From Treponema sp. (GTDB lineage Bacteria; Spirochaetota; Spirochaetia; Treponematales; Breznakiellaceae), in contig JAISYA010000131.1 in NCBI GenBank assembly GCA_031270205.1, positions 1 to 35,546 of the forward strand: 35,546 nucleotides of DNA, given 5' to 3'. Each line of letters begins with the position of its first letter. Positions within the stretch are counted from its first letter, which is position 1. The notes below the pieces were generated by a model, which saw only the letters and a program-made list of their open reading frames with translations, had not been told where the DNA came from and did no database searches. Position numbers and translations under genes: made by a program. Below, one piece after another: positions 26,721 through 35,546 of the stretch.

Positions 26721-26737
26721 TGATTCGCAAGTCCGGC
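26721..26737. repeat. Partial match to the dispersed repeat, copy C
   Basis: GATTCGCAAGTCCGG shared with copy A (ATTCGCAAGTCTGG) and copy B (GATTCGAAAGTCCGG). Short match only. Confidence 0.35.
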
Positions 26738-26755
26738 GCTCCGCGTCGTTGAGGC

Positions 26756-29044
26756 TCATTTAAGTTTTTTTGTCCAGGCGCGCAGTTGATAGGCCGCCCA
26801 GTGGACGATGAGGAGCCGCAGGCGGTTCAGGGTTGACAATTCATCATCCAGCGCCGCTTCGGAAAACACGGTCTGTTCAATACTCTGGCCCTGGCAGAAA
26901 TCGTCGGGCAGTTCCAGAATCCAGCGGGAAAGGGGAGCGCCGTTTTTGTCCCGTATAAAGGCGGAAGCGGCGGCCTGTATATTTTTGGCGTGACGGGCGA
27001 TATGCGCCAGCTCCGGATTTTTCCGCCCCTGCTTTCGTCCTTTCATATTTGAATGGTAGAATTCAAAGGCCGATTCCGCCTCATCCATGGCAAGCGCAAC
27101 CAGCAGATCAGGGTCGGCCAGATACCGGACCAGGATGGAGTAGAACTGGTTCTGGGTGTCCAGGATTGCCGACATTGCCAGTACCACTTCGTCCCGGAGG
27201 TATGGCGGCGGATCGGCGACTCTGAGAATATCCGTCAGCAGCGAAAGGGAATTGGGGGAACGGTAAAGGCCAAGGGCCTCCACCCCCATGATTTTGAGCC
27301 GGGGATTGTCCGTCTCAAAGGTGATCTGTTCAATCCGGGGCCGGAATGCCTCGTCGCGTAACTTTGCAAGGGCGATGACGGCCTCGCCCGCAAGCATATA
27401 ATCCGTGGAAAAGGCAAGTTCCCGCAAAAGGGGGAGGGCGGCGAAACATTGGTGGTTGCCCAGGATACGGGCGGAAATATAGGCGGTAGTAAAGGGATTG
27501 TTGATAATGTCGTTGATCAGCGTCTTTTCCGCGTCTTCGCTCAGTGTCTTCAGGGTTTCCAGGGCGCGAATGGATTCCAGGCGCGTAACAAGCCGGGGGG
27601 AACGGGCGCGCTCCAAAAGCTCGGTAATCGCAAGCTGGGACGGCGTGTCGTGCAGTGCGCCGAGCAGCAGCTCCTCCTCGCGGGAATCCTGGGTTTTGTT
27701 GAGCCTGTCCAAAAGGCTGATGGCCTTGAGGTCCCTGAAAGAAAAGATCACTTCCAGCGCGCCCTTGAGCGGAAGCGATCCCAGGGGGGTGAGTTTTTTT
27801 TGCAGAAACAGGGCAATTGCGGTAAACACGATCTGCAGGGCAAAGAGGATCTTGAACGACATGAAGGACGAAATCCCCGCACCGGAAAGCAGGTCCAGCA
27901 GGATGCCCGCAAAGAAGGAGCCTCCCGCGCCGGCAACGCCGAATATCAGGAAATAAAGAATACCCATGTCGAGCATTTTTTCCCGGGGGATAAGGCCCAG
28001 GAAATAGGTCTGGGCGATTCCCTCCGAACCGAGAAAAGCGAAGTTTAGCATAAAAAACAGAAACGAGAGAAACAGGATCGCGGTGGTCATATTGTCAACC
28101 GCCGCCCTGGGAAGAAAGACCGTGGGGATCATGCTCGCCAGGCCTATTATCACACAGACGATAAAAATCGGCTTTGCCCCGATGCGGTCCACGAGGAATT
28201 TGATGCACAGTCCGATCATCAGGTAACCGAGACCGCCGAAGACTGCGTACAGCGAAACCATGCCGTCGTTATGCGCAAACACTTCACGGGCATAGACCAC
28301 CACAAAGGCCCGCGTTACGCCTGAAACCATGGCGACCAGAAAGAAGATCAGCATAAAGAGCCGCAGCCCGCTCTGGGAAAGAGCCTCCCTGAAAAGCGCG
28401 ACAAGCCTGAATTTTTTCCCGACTTCCTCGCTTGGCGGCTCCGGCACCTTCTTTATCAGGGTTCCGCTGATAACGCCGCAGACAACGCCTGAGCCGAGCA
28501 GAATCGAATACAGGTAAATCGGCGGCTCCCTCCCCAGCGCCATGGCCACGAGGAAACTGCCGAACATGGTTACCGCGCTGTTTACAATCTGAACCTGGGT
28601 CAGGTAGCTGCCTCGGTCAGGCCCGGCGGCAAGCGCGCTTAAAATCGGATTGTTGGCGATCATCCCAACGCCCCGAAAAAAATGAAAGGCGAATGCCCCC
28701 AACAGGGTGAGTAACAGCGCCACATCCCGCCGCCCCGCGTATTCGGCGATGGGGGCCGCCACCACGAGGAGCATGCAAATCGCCCGCCACGTCCAGGCGA
28801 AACCGTAGACTCCGATTATCGAAAAGCGCCGGGCGAGGACCTTCCCCAGGGGGAGGAAAAAGTAGGACACATAAACCAGGGCGTTGATAAGGCCGATATA
28901 GGTCGAGTTAGCCCCAAGCCGCATGGCAAACAGAGTGATAATGCTGCCCACCAGGAGATTCCATGAAAGGGCGTTGAAAACATTAAAATAATTGTATACA
29001 TCGCGGGCTTTACCAAGACGGTAAGGCGAAAGCTGCAAGCTCAT
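26756..29044 (-). CDS. MFS transporter with C-terminal HEAT-repeat-like cytoplasmic region
   Basis: N-terminal ~430 aa with about 12 hydrophobic segments and MFS-like layout. C-terminal ~330 aa of soluble helical repeats (SRLVTRLESIRALETLKTL, AYISARILGNHQCFAALPLLRELAFS, AGEAVIALAKLRDE, KIMGVEALGLYRSPNSLSLL). Confidence 0.82.
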   Translation of the reverse strand: MSLQLSPYRLGKARDVYNYFNVFNALSWNLLVGSIITLFAMRLGANSTYIGLINALVYVSYFFLPLGKVLARRFSIIGVYGFAWTWRAICMLLVVAAPIAEYAGRRDVALLLTLLGAFAFHFFRGVGMIANNPILSALAAGPDRGSYLTQVQIVNSAVTMFGSFLVAMALGREPPIYLYSILLGSGVVCGVISGTLIKKVPEPPSEEVGKKFRLVALFREALSQSGLRLFMLIFFLVAMVSGVTRAFVVVYAREVFAHNDGMVSLYAVFGGLGYLMIGLCIKFLVDRIGAKPIFIVCVIIGLASMIPTVFLPRAAVDNMTTAILFLSFLFFMLNFAFLGSEGIAQTYFLGLIPREKMLDMGILYFLIFGVAGAGGSFFAGILLDLLSGAGISSFMSFKILFALQIVFTAIALFLQKKLTPLGSLPLKGALEVIFSFRDLKAISLLDRLNKTQDSREEELLLGALHDTPSQLAITELLERARSPRLVTRLESIRALETLKTLSEDAEKTLINDIINNPFTTAYISARILGNHQCFAALPLLRELAFSTDYMLAGEAVIALAKLRDEAFRPRIEQITFETDNPRLKIMGVEALGLYRSPNSLSLLTDILRVADPPPYLRDEVVLAMSAILDTQNQFYSILVRYLADPDLLVALAMDEAESAFEFYHSNMKGRKQGRKNPELAHIARHAKNIQAAASAFIRDKNGAPLSRWILELPDDFCQGQSIEQTVFSEAALDDELSTLNRLRLLIVHWAAYQLRAWTKKLK

Positions 29045-29105
29045 ATATTAAAAATACCCTGAAACCGCGCTAACGGCAAGTTCTTATCTGTTTTTAAATG
29101 CGGGC

Positions 29106-29136
29106 CTTTCCCAAAACCAGGCGGGTTTTGGGAAAG
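29106..29136. other. Stem-loop downstream of metK
   Basis: CTTTCCCAAAAC (29106-29117), CAGGCGG, GTTTTGGGAAAG (29125-29136): perfect 12-bp stem. Confidence 0.6.
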
Positions 29137-29147
29137 ACTCTGTCAGT

Positions 29148-29184
29148 TGAGGCAGTTCCAAAACTTCAGTTTTGGAACACCCTC
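29148..29184. repeat. 37-bp palindromic dispersed repeat, copy 2
   Basis: TGAGGcaGTTCCAAAAC-TTCA-GTTTTGGAACacCCTC: 10-bp perfect inner stem plus outer GAGG/CCTC pairing, homologous to 13139-13176. Confidence 0.65.
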
Positions 29185-29186
29185 CA

Positions 29187-30356
<1,170 letters not shown>

Positions 30357-30510
30357 AATTCCTCCTTGAAATAATGTACCCAATTATATAAAAAAACCGG
30401 ATCATGCACAAGGTCGGGCGGCGCGGCGCGTTGCCTCATTGAAAAAGTAACCTTAATCACGGCGGACTATCCGGCAGTTACAGCTATCGGAGATCAAAAC
30501 GGGGTGAACC

Positions 30511-30700
30511 ATGAGAGAGAAAAAAGCGGCTGCCAGACAGATCCGTTCCCGCTGCCAAAAAGCCGGACGGAAAGAGCAGCCGGCCATCCTGGACGAATTC
30601 ATCAGGATTACCGGCTGCAAAAACCGGAAGTACGCCCCGCGGGACCTGAACAAACCGGAACGGCGGAGACCCTGCTCACCGTCAAAAGTAAATGCTTTTG
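30511..30700 (+). pseudogene. Degraded N-terminal fragment of a transposase/integrase-like protein
   Basis: MREKKAAARQIRSRCQKAGRKEQPAILDEFIRITGCKNRKYAPRDLNKPE resembles the N-terminal region of spirochaete integrase-core transposases (ILDEF..(I/L)TGY.RKYA..). The reading continues in the neighbouring frame (TAETLLTVK) and then stops being recognisable. Confidence 0.55.
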
Positions 30701-30727
30701 TCCCTGTGGCTGCTCTGCGCGGGCCGC

Positions 30728-31321
30728 TTACAACGAAGAAGCGAGAGACCGCAGTTCGTCCCGGGTCTCGATATCCCATCTGTTTCCCGAACCGCGGTCG
30801 TACATGTCGGCAACTTCATTGATGTATTCCTTGAGCCTCTGGCGGGACGCGGGATTGTCCAGGTTCCGCTGCAGATCGGGGATGGTGAGCTGCGTTTGGG
30901 GGGTAATTGCGTCCGGGCTTGAGATCACGTCCCGCGAGGCGAGCATAATCAGCGGGAAATAGTACCCGTTTTCACGGCCGTAATAGGTTCTGGCGACTTT
31001 CGCGAGGTTGTCGCCCCAAACCACAAGATGGGTTTGCGCCCCCTCAAGAATGATGTCCCCGGCGGGTTCTTCATACTCATACGGATATTCTTCCGTCGGC
31101 CAGAAAAGCGAAAAGGGGTCATCCTCCGGCACTTCTTCCGGCGGCGGCCAGTCTTCCACAGGTTCCGACCCGCTTGCCGCGGGCGCCGGCCTGGCCGCCG
31201 GGGACTCCGGCCCGGCTGCCGCCGTTCTTTCCGACTCAGCGGCCTTCGGTTTGCTTGCGCACGACAGGATCAGTACAGCCAACAACAGAATCGCTAAAGT
31301 CCCAAAAAACCTTTTCATCAT
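30728..31321 (-). CDS. LysM-domain lipoprotein
   Basis: Signal peptide with lipobox-like LILSC, Pro/Glu-rich spacer, then THLVVWGDNLAKVARTYYGRENGYYFPLIMLASRD...QLTIPDL (LysM-like). Confidence 0.8.
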   Translation of the reverse strand: MMKRFFGTLAILLLAVLILSCASKPKAAESERTAAAGPESPAARPAPAASGSEPVEDWPPPEEVPEDDPFSLFWPTEEYPYEYEEPAGDIILEGAQTHLVVWGDNLAKVARTYYGRENGYYFPLIMLASRDVISSPDAITPQTQLTIPDLQRNLDNPASRQRLKEYINEVADMYDRGSGNRWDIETRDELRSLASSL

Positions 31322-31375
31322 TCCTCCTCCTTGAAATCATCCGCTTATAGTATAACACCAATAGCTGAATATGCG

Positions 31376-32167
31376 CTACTCAAAACTCAGGCCCATTACG
31401 GTGTCTACCGGCAGGGAAAAAACGATCCCTTCGGCCTTGCTGTTGAGGCCGTGGGCTTCGCAGATCGCCCGCATGATGGGGACCTTTTTTTCCTGGTTCG
31501 TCAGGATGATGATCACTTCCCTTTCATCCTGCACCGAAACGCCGAAAAATTTAACCGAACCCTCATGGGCCTGGCTGCGGGCGTTCAGTACCGTGCCGCC
31601 CGACGCCCCCGCTTCCCTGGCGGTGTTCATCAATTCGTCGCTGTAACCCTGATTTACCACCGCAATAATCAAATCGTGGCTGTATTCGCCTGCCATGGCT
31701 GCTCCTTTGCCTATTTCTTCGGCGAGCTTTTCGTTTTTATGGATGCTTTGCTTAAAAACCCGCAATATCGGACTGTTGATCCCCGAAAGGGGGACGGTAA
31801 AGGCAATTCCCGCGCCCGGACTGTGGAAGCCGAGTTTTTTCCGCACTTCCTTCAATAAAACCGGCGCCATTACCGTCTGTTCCAGACACATTATTACCGC
31901 CTTGTCGCTGGCCCCGATGCCCAGCAAATCCAGGATTTCCGAGCTTGCCGTGCCTTTGCCTTTTGAGATAAAGTGAAAGCGGACTTTTTCTTCCTCAAAT
32001 ACGCCGGAAATGACTTTTGTCCGGTTCCAGTCAACGATAAAGAAAATTAACGTAAGTTCCGGTACAACGGGCCTGGTTTCCGGCGCCGCGTCCTGATGCG
32101 CGCCGGGCAGTTTAACCGGCAGCTTCGCAAACAGCCTTGAGAACAGAGACTTTGTTTCTTTAGCCAT
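31376..32167 (-). CDS. PII-like protein with two tandem PII-type domains
   Basis: C-terminal half HDLIIAVVNQGYSDELMNTAREAGASGGTVLNARSQ...FFGVSVQDEREVIIILT is PII-like. The N-terminal half has the same layout, ending GAGIAFTVPLSGI against AEGIVFSLPVDTV. Confidence 0.75.
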   Translation of the reverse strand: MAKETKSLFSRLFAKLPVKLPGAHQDAAPETRPVVPELTLIFFIVDWNRTKVISGVFEEEKVRFHFISKGKGTASSEILDLLGIGASDKAVIMCLEQTVMAPVLLKEVRKKLGFHSPGAGIAFTVPLSGINSPILRVFKQSIHKNEKLAEEIGKGAAMAGEYSHDLIIAVVNQGYSDELMNTAREAGASGGTVLNARSQAHEGSVKFFGVSVQDEREVIIILTNQEKKVPIMRAICEAHGLNSKAEGIVFSLPVDTVMGLSFE

Positions 32168-33716
32168 GAGCCTCTCCCCCGAAAACGGTTATCTCGCCCC
32201 AGTCAACAATCTCGCCCGCCGAGGCGCTGATAGCGGCTGCCCGCTCTTCGGCCAGGGCCGCGGCCTCTCTGGTTCTAAAGAGGTACAGAAGGCCCATCAT
32301 CTGAATAACGATGAGGGGCGTCATGGCCACAATGGCCACGATGCCGAAGGCATCGATCATCAGGTCCCGCCCCGCCCCTTCGCAGGTTCCCATGGCCAGG
32401 GGCAGGAGGAAGGTTGATGTCATGGGGCCGGAACACACGCCGCCTGAGTCAAAGGCGATGCCGGTAAAAATGCGCGGCACAAAAAAAGTGAGTACAAGAG
32501 CGAAGGTATAGCCGGGGATCAAAACCCACATGATGGGGATGCCCAGAAGGATTCTCGTCATGGTGATTCCCAGGGCCGCGGCCATGCCGATGGAAAGCCC
32601 CCTTGTCATCATTTTTTGGGTGATGGCCCCTGAAGAAATTTCCTCAACCTGCTTGTTGAGCACGTGGACCGCTGGCTCCGCCGCCACGATAAAGTAGCCG
32701 ACGAGCATCCCGAACGGAACCAGCACCCATTTGAACGACGAAGCGGCCAGTTGGGTACCCAAAAGATGTCCCACCGGAATAAAGCCCACGTTCACCCCGG
32801 TCAAAAAAACCACGAGGCCGATCAGGGTGTAGAGGAAGCCCACCGCGATACGGGCGATCTGGTGTTTTTTATAGCGGCGGGAAATAAGCTGAAACACAGC
32901 GAAGAAAACCACGATGGCCGCCAGCGCCTTGAGCACGTCTTCAAGGTAATGGGGCAGTTCCAGGGCAAAAAATCTTACCACGTCGCGGGAAGTCGCGGCT
33001 TCGTGCACCACAGAGGATTCCACCGCCGCCGGGCCGGGTTTGTAGAAAATCCCCAGGAGGAGCACCGCGAGAATCGGTCCTATGCTGCACAGGGACACGA
33101 GACCGAAACTGTCTTCTTGGGAATTCTTGTCGCTGCGGATCGATGCCACGCCGATGCCCATTGCCAGGATGAAAGGCACCGTGATGGGGCCGGTGGTCAC
33201 CCCGCCCGAATCAAAGGCAACGGGAATGAAGGTATTGGGGGCGAACCAGGCCACGGCGAAAGTCACCGCATAGAAAATGACGAGCAGCGCCGAAAGCCGT
33301 ATTTTGAGGAGTATCCGCAGGATAGCGAGGGCCAGAAACAGCCCCACGCCCAGCGCGACAATGAGGATCAGGTCCATAGGCGGGATGGAGGGAACCTGCC
33401 TTGCCAGAACCTGCAAGTCCGGCTCGGCAATCGTAATAATTATCCCCATCACAAAGCTAACCAGGAGCATCAGCGCCAGTTTCGAACTTTTGGTAAGCTG
33501 GATGCCGATGCCTTCGCCCATGGGCATCATCGCCATGTCCGCCCCCAGCGTAAAAAAGCCCATTCCGATAATCAGAAGCGCCGCCCCCACCAAAAACATC
33601 AGGACCGTACCCGACGGCATGGGCGCCAATACCACGCTGGCTATCAGCACAATGGCGGTAATGGGGAGCACCGACGAGAACGCTTCCATTATTTTTTCTT
33701 TGAGGACTTTATTCAT
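32160..33716 (-). CDS. DUF1538 family integral membrane protein
   Basis: Polytopic. Repeated signature PVAFDSGGVTTGPITVPFILAMGIGVA and GIAFDSGGVCSGPMTSTFLLPLAMGTC. Start at 33716 (MNKVLKEK) preferred over 33755. 8-nt overlap with the PII-like gene. Confidence 0.82.
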   Translation of the reverse strand: MNKVLKEKIMEAFSSVLPITAIVLIASVVLAPMPSGTVLMFLVGAALLIIGMGFFTLGADMAMMPMGEGIGIQLTKSSKLALMLLVSFVMGIIITIAEPDLQVLARQVPSIPPMDLILIVALGVGLFLALAILRILLKIRLSALLVIFYAVTFAVAWFAPNTFIPVAFDSGGVTTGPITVPFILAMGIGVASIRSDKNSQEDSFGLVSLCSIGPILAVLLLGIFYKPGPAAVESSVVHEAATSRDVVRFFALELPHYLEDVLKALAAIVVFFAVFQLISRRYKKHQIARIAVGFLYTLIGLVVFLTGVNVGFIPVGHLLGTQLAASSFKWVLVPFGMLVGYFIVAAEPAVHVLNKQVEEISSGAITQKMMTRGLSIGMAAALGITMTRILLGIPIMWVLIPGYTFALVLTFFVPRIFTGIAFDSGGVCSGPMTSTFLLPLAMGTCEGAGRDLMIDAFGIVAIVAMTPLIVIQMMGLLYLFRTREAAALAEERAAAISASAGEIVDWGEITVFGGEAHG

Positions 33717-33835
33717 ACCTTTACCGAGTATGGCACATTTTGGACTTTCAGACAATTCCCCCTTCTTTAATACTTCCCTTTTATAGTATATTAGACTTGT
33801 GGTGAAAAATGCATTTTTTTACCAAGGGAGGCGCA

Positions 33836-35038
33836 ATGGCAAACCTAATTCCCATGAAAAACCCGATTGCCGAGATTGACGGGGATGAGATGACCAAGGT
33901 TCTATGGAAACTCATAAAAGAAAAATTGCTGCTGCCGTACATCGATCTTAAAACCGAGTATTACGACCTGGGACTGCTGAACCGGGAAGCCACCGGCGAT
34001 GGGGTGACGGTCCGGGCGGCGGAGGCCATCAAGCGCCTGGGAGTGGGGGTGAAATGCGCCACCATCACCAGCAATGCCGCGCGCAAGACCGAATACGGCC
34101 TGAAAAATCTGTTTCCCAGCCCCAACGGAACCATCAGGGCGATTCTTGACGGCACGGTGTTCCGCAGGCCCATCACGGTGTCCTGCGTGAAGCCCACAGT
34201 GTCAACCTGGAAAAAGCCCATCGTGATCGGCAGGCACGCCTACGGCGACCAGTACAAGGCCGCGGAGATGCGCATTCCCGGACCGGGAAAAGTCGAGATG
34301 GTTTACACGCCCGCCGACGGTTCGGCGGAACAGCGGATTACCGTGGCGGACATGAAGGGCGGCGGGATCGTGCAGGGGATTCACAACCTTGACGAATCGA
34401 TCAAGAGCTTTGCCCGTTCCTGTTTTCTGTACGCCATCGGCGAAAAGCTGCCGGTCTGGTTCGCCGTAAAAGACACAATCTCCAAGGTATACGACGGCCG
34501 CTTCAAGGAACTTTTTGCCCAGGTGTATGAAAGCGAGTTTAAGGAGCGATGCGCCGCCGCGGGGGTAACGTATTTCTACAAGCTGATCGACGACGCCGCG
34601 TCCCGGCTGGTCAAGAGCGAAGGCGGCTTTCTCTGGGCCTGCAAAAACTACGACGGCGATGTGATGAGCGATCTTATTGCCAGCGCGGCGGGAAGCGTGG
34701 CGATGATGACCAGCGTGCTGGTCTCCCCCTCAGGGGCGCTGGAATACGAAGCCGCCCACGGCACAGTACAGCAGCATTACTACCGCTGGCAGAAGGGCGA
34801 AAAAACCAGCACCAACCCCGTGGCGCTGATATTCGCCTGGACCGGCGCGCTGGCCAAGCGGGCCGGGTTAGACGACACGCCGGAGCTGGCGGCGTTTGCG
34901 AAAAAAATTGAGGCGGCGACACTCAAAACCATGGAAGAGGGAAAGATGACCGGCGACCTCGCCAGGCTCGCCAGCCCCGCTCCTTCGCATATTCTCAATT
35001 CATGGGAATTTGTGGATGCTATTGCGGGATCGCTGTAG
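33836..35038 (+). CDS. icd: NADP-dependent isocitrate dehydrogenase
   Basis: MKNPIAEIDGDEMTKVLWKLIKEKLLLPYIDLKTEYYDLGL, CATITSNAARKTEYGLKNLFPSPNGTIRAILDGTVFRRPI, NYDGDVMSDLIASAAGSVAMMTSVLVSPSG. RBS gggagg before ATG 33836. Confidence 0.95.
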   Translation: MANLIPMKNPIAEIDGDEMTKVLWKLIKEKLLLPYIDLKTEYYDLGLLNREATGDGVTVRAAEAIKRLGVGVKCATITSNAARKTEYGLKNLFPSPNGTIRAILDGTVFRRPITVSCVKPTVSTWKKPIVIGRHAYGDQYKAAEMRIPGPGKVEMVYTPADGSAEQRITVADMKGGGIVQGIHNLDESIKSFARSCFLYAIGEKLPVWFAVKDTISKVYDGRFKELFAQVYESEFKERCAAAGVTYFYKLIDDAASRLVKSEGGFLWACKNYDGDVMSDLIASAAGSVAMMTSVLVSPSGALEYEAAHGTVQQHYYRWQKGEKTSTNPVALIFAWTGALAKRAGLDDTPELAAFAKKIEAATLKTMEEGKMTGDLARLASPAPSHILNSWEFVDAIAGSL

Positions 35039-35043
35039 TTTAA

Positions 35044-35105
35044 GGGCGCCGGATTCGAAAGTCCGGTTTTACCCCGCAAGCTGCGCTTGCCAGGCTTGCC
35101 GCGGC
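35044..35105. repeat. Dispersed intergenic repeat, copy B
   Basis: gggcgccggattcgaaagtccggttttaccccgcaagctgcgcttgccaggcttgccgcggc matches copy A at 2645-2709. Confidence 0.7.
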
Positions 35106-35223
35106 TCAAAGGACGCAACGCTTACAGGAAGTTATGTGCAATTTGGGCTGAAATTTGTTGGAAATATTAATGAATAATAGTCCCAAAAAATGTACATAAA
35201 ATGAAAAAATATCAAAAAAGGGA

Positions 35224-35253
35224 CTGACAAAAATATTTTGTATGAGGTATTAT
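35224..35253 (+). promoter_or_regulatory. Putative promoter of the PPOX-family gene
   Basis: CTGACA (35224-35229), 18-nt spacer, TATTAT (35248-35253). Confidence 0.5.
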
Positions 35254-35304
35254 AAAGAAATAGAATAATGGAAAACATTATTCGGTAAATGGAGGTACTT
35301 GAAA

Positions 35305-35546
35305 ATGATGAAAAATCCGGTAGAAAAAATTGGGAACTTAATTGAAAAGCAGGGCGTTAGTTTTATAAGTTCTGTAGATGAACACGGTTATCCAAATACA
35401 AAGGCAATGTTACCGCCGGTTAAAAGAGAAGGCATAAAAACATTTTATTGGCATACAAACAGCCCTTCGATGAGGATAAAGCAATATAGAAACAATCAAA
35501 AGGCTTGCATATATTTTTATGACAAACGTTTTTTCCGTGGTGTAAT
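35305..35546 (+). CDS. Pyridoxamine 5'-phosphate oxidase-like (PPOX/FMN-binding) family protein, truncated by the window end
   Basis: MMKNPVEKIGNLIEKQGVSFISSVDEHGYPNTKAMLPPVKREGIKTFYWHTNSPSMRIKQYRNNQKACIYFYDKRFFRGV. RBS ggaggt at 35291-35296. Confidence 0.78.
   Translation, partial: MMKNPVEKIGNLIEKQGVSFISSVDEHGYPNTKAMLPPVKREGIKTFYWHTNSPSMRIKQYRNNQKACIYFYDKRFFRGV

Noticed and set aside
30361-30510. Possible SAM riboswitch upstream of metK
   Set aside because: I looked for SAM-I/SAM-II-like stem architecture in the short upstream region and saw none. Only a TATAAT-like -10 with a weak -35 is visible.
33730-33745. Possible sigma-54 (-24/-12) promoter TGGCACATTTTGGAC
   Set aside because: The -24 half matches TGGCAC, but the -12 half lacks TTGC at the correct spacing, and the site does not suit the flanking genes.
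32664-33770. Plus-strand 368-aa His/Arg/Gln-rich ORF
   Set aside because: Antisense to the DUF1538 gene; the composition (HRQGNE-rich) is typical of the complement of a hydrophobic membrane protein.

Overview
The window looks like a spirochaete chromosome segment, probably Treponema-like; this rests on gene content and is inference. It carries about 29 coding regions and no rRNA, tRNA or CRISPR that I could recognise. Main blocks, left to right: (1) an NtrB/NtrC-like sensor kinase and sigma-54 activator (activator truncated at base 1); (2) a divergent three-gene sugar ABC importer with a structured leader; (3) metA; (4) a kdgK plus KDPG-aldolase pair, the aldolase carrying a C-terminal VOC-like extension; (5) pth, mazG and deoC; (6) a nine-gene co-directional minus-strand catabolic locus (11724-22920) encoding a 927-aa SCP2 / Gfo-Idh-MocA / M24 triple fusion, a BKACE (DUF849) enzyme, two SDRs, a FadR-type GntR regulator, a CUT2/ribose-type ABC importer and a dihydropyrimidinase; (7) a phosphopantetheinyl transferase, ClpC and an MFS transporter with a HEAT-like C-terminal half; (8) metK, a decayed transposase fragment, a LysM lipoprotein, and a tandem-PII protein paired with a DUF1538 membrane protein; (9) icd and a truncated PPOX-family gene in AT-rich DNA. 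The best candidate for an undescribed system is the 11724-22920 locus. Its promoter (TTGACA-N17-TATATT) overlaps a GntR-like palindrome (TTGTATGATTCAA). I also found two families of dispersed intergenic repeats. All family assignments come from reading motifs by eye; no database search was run.
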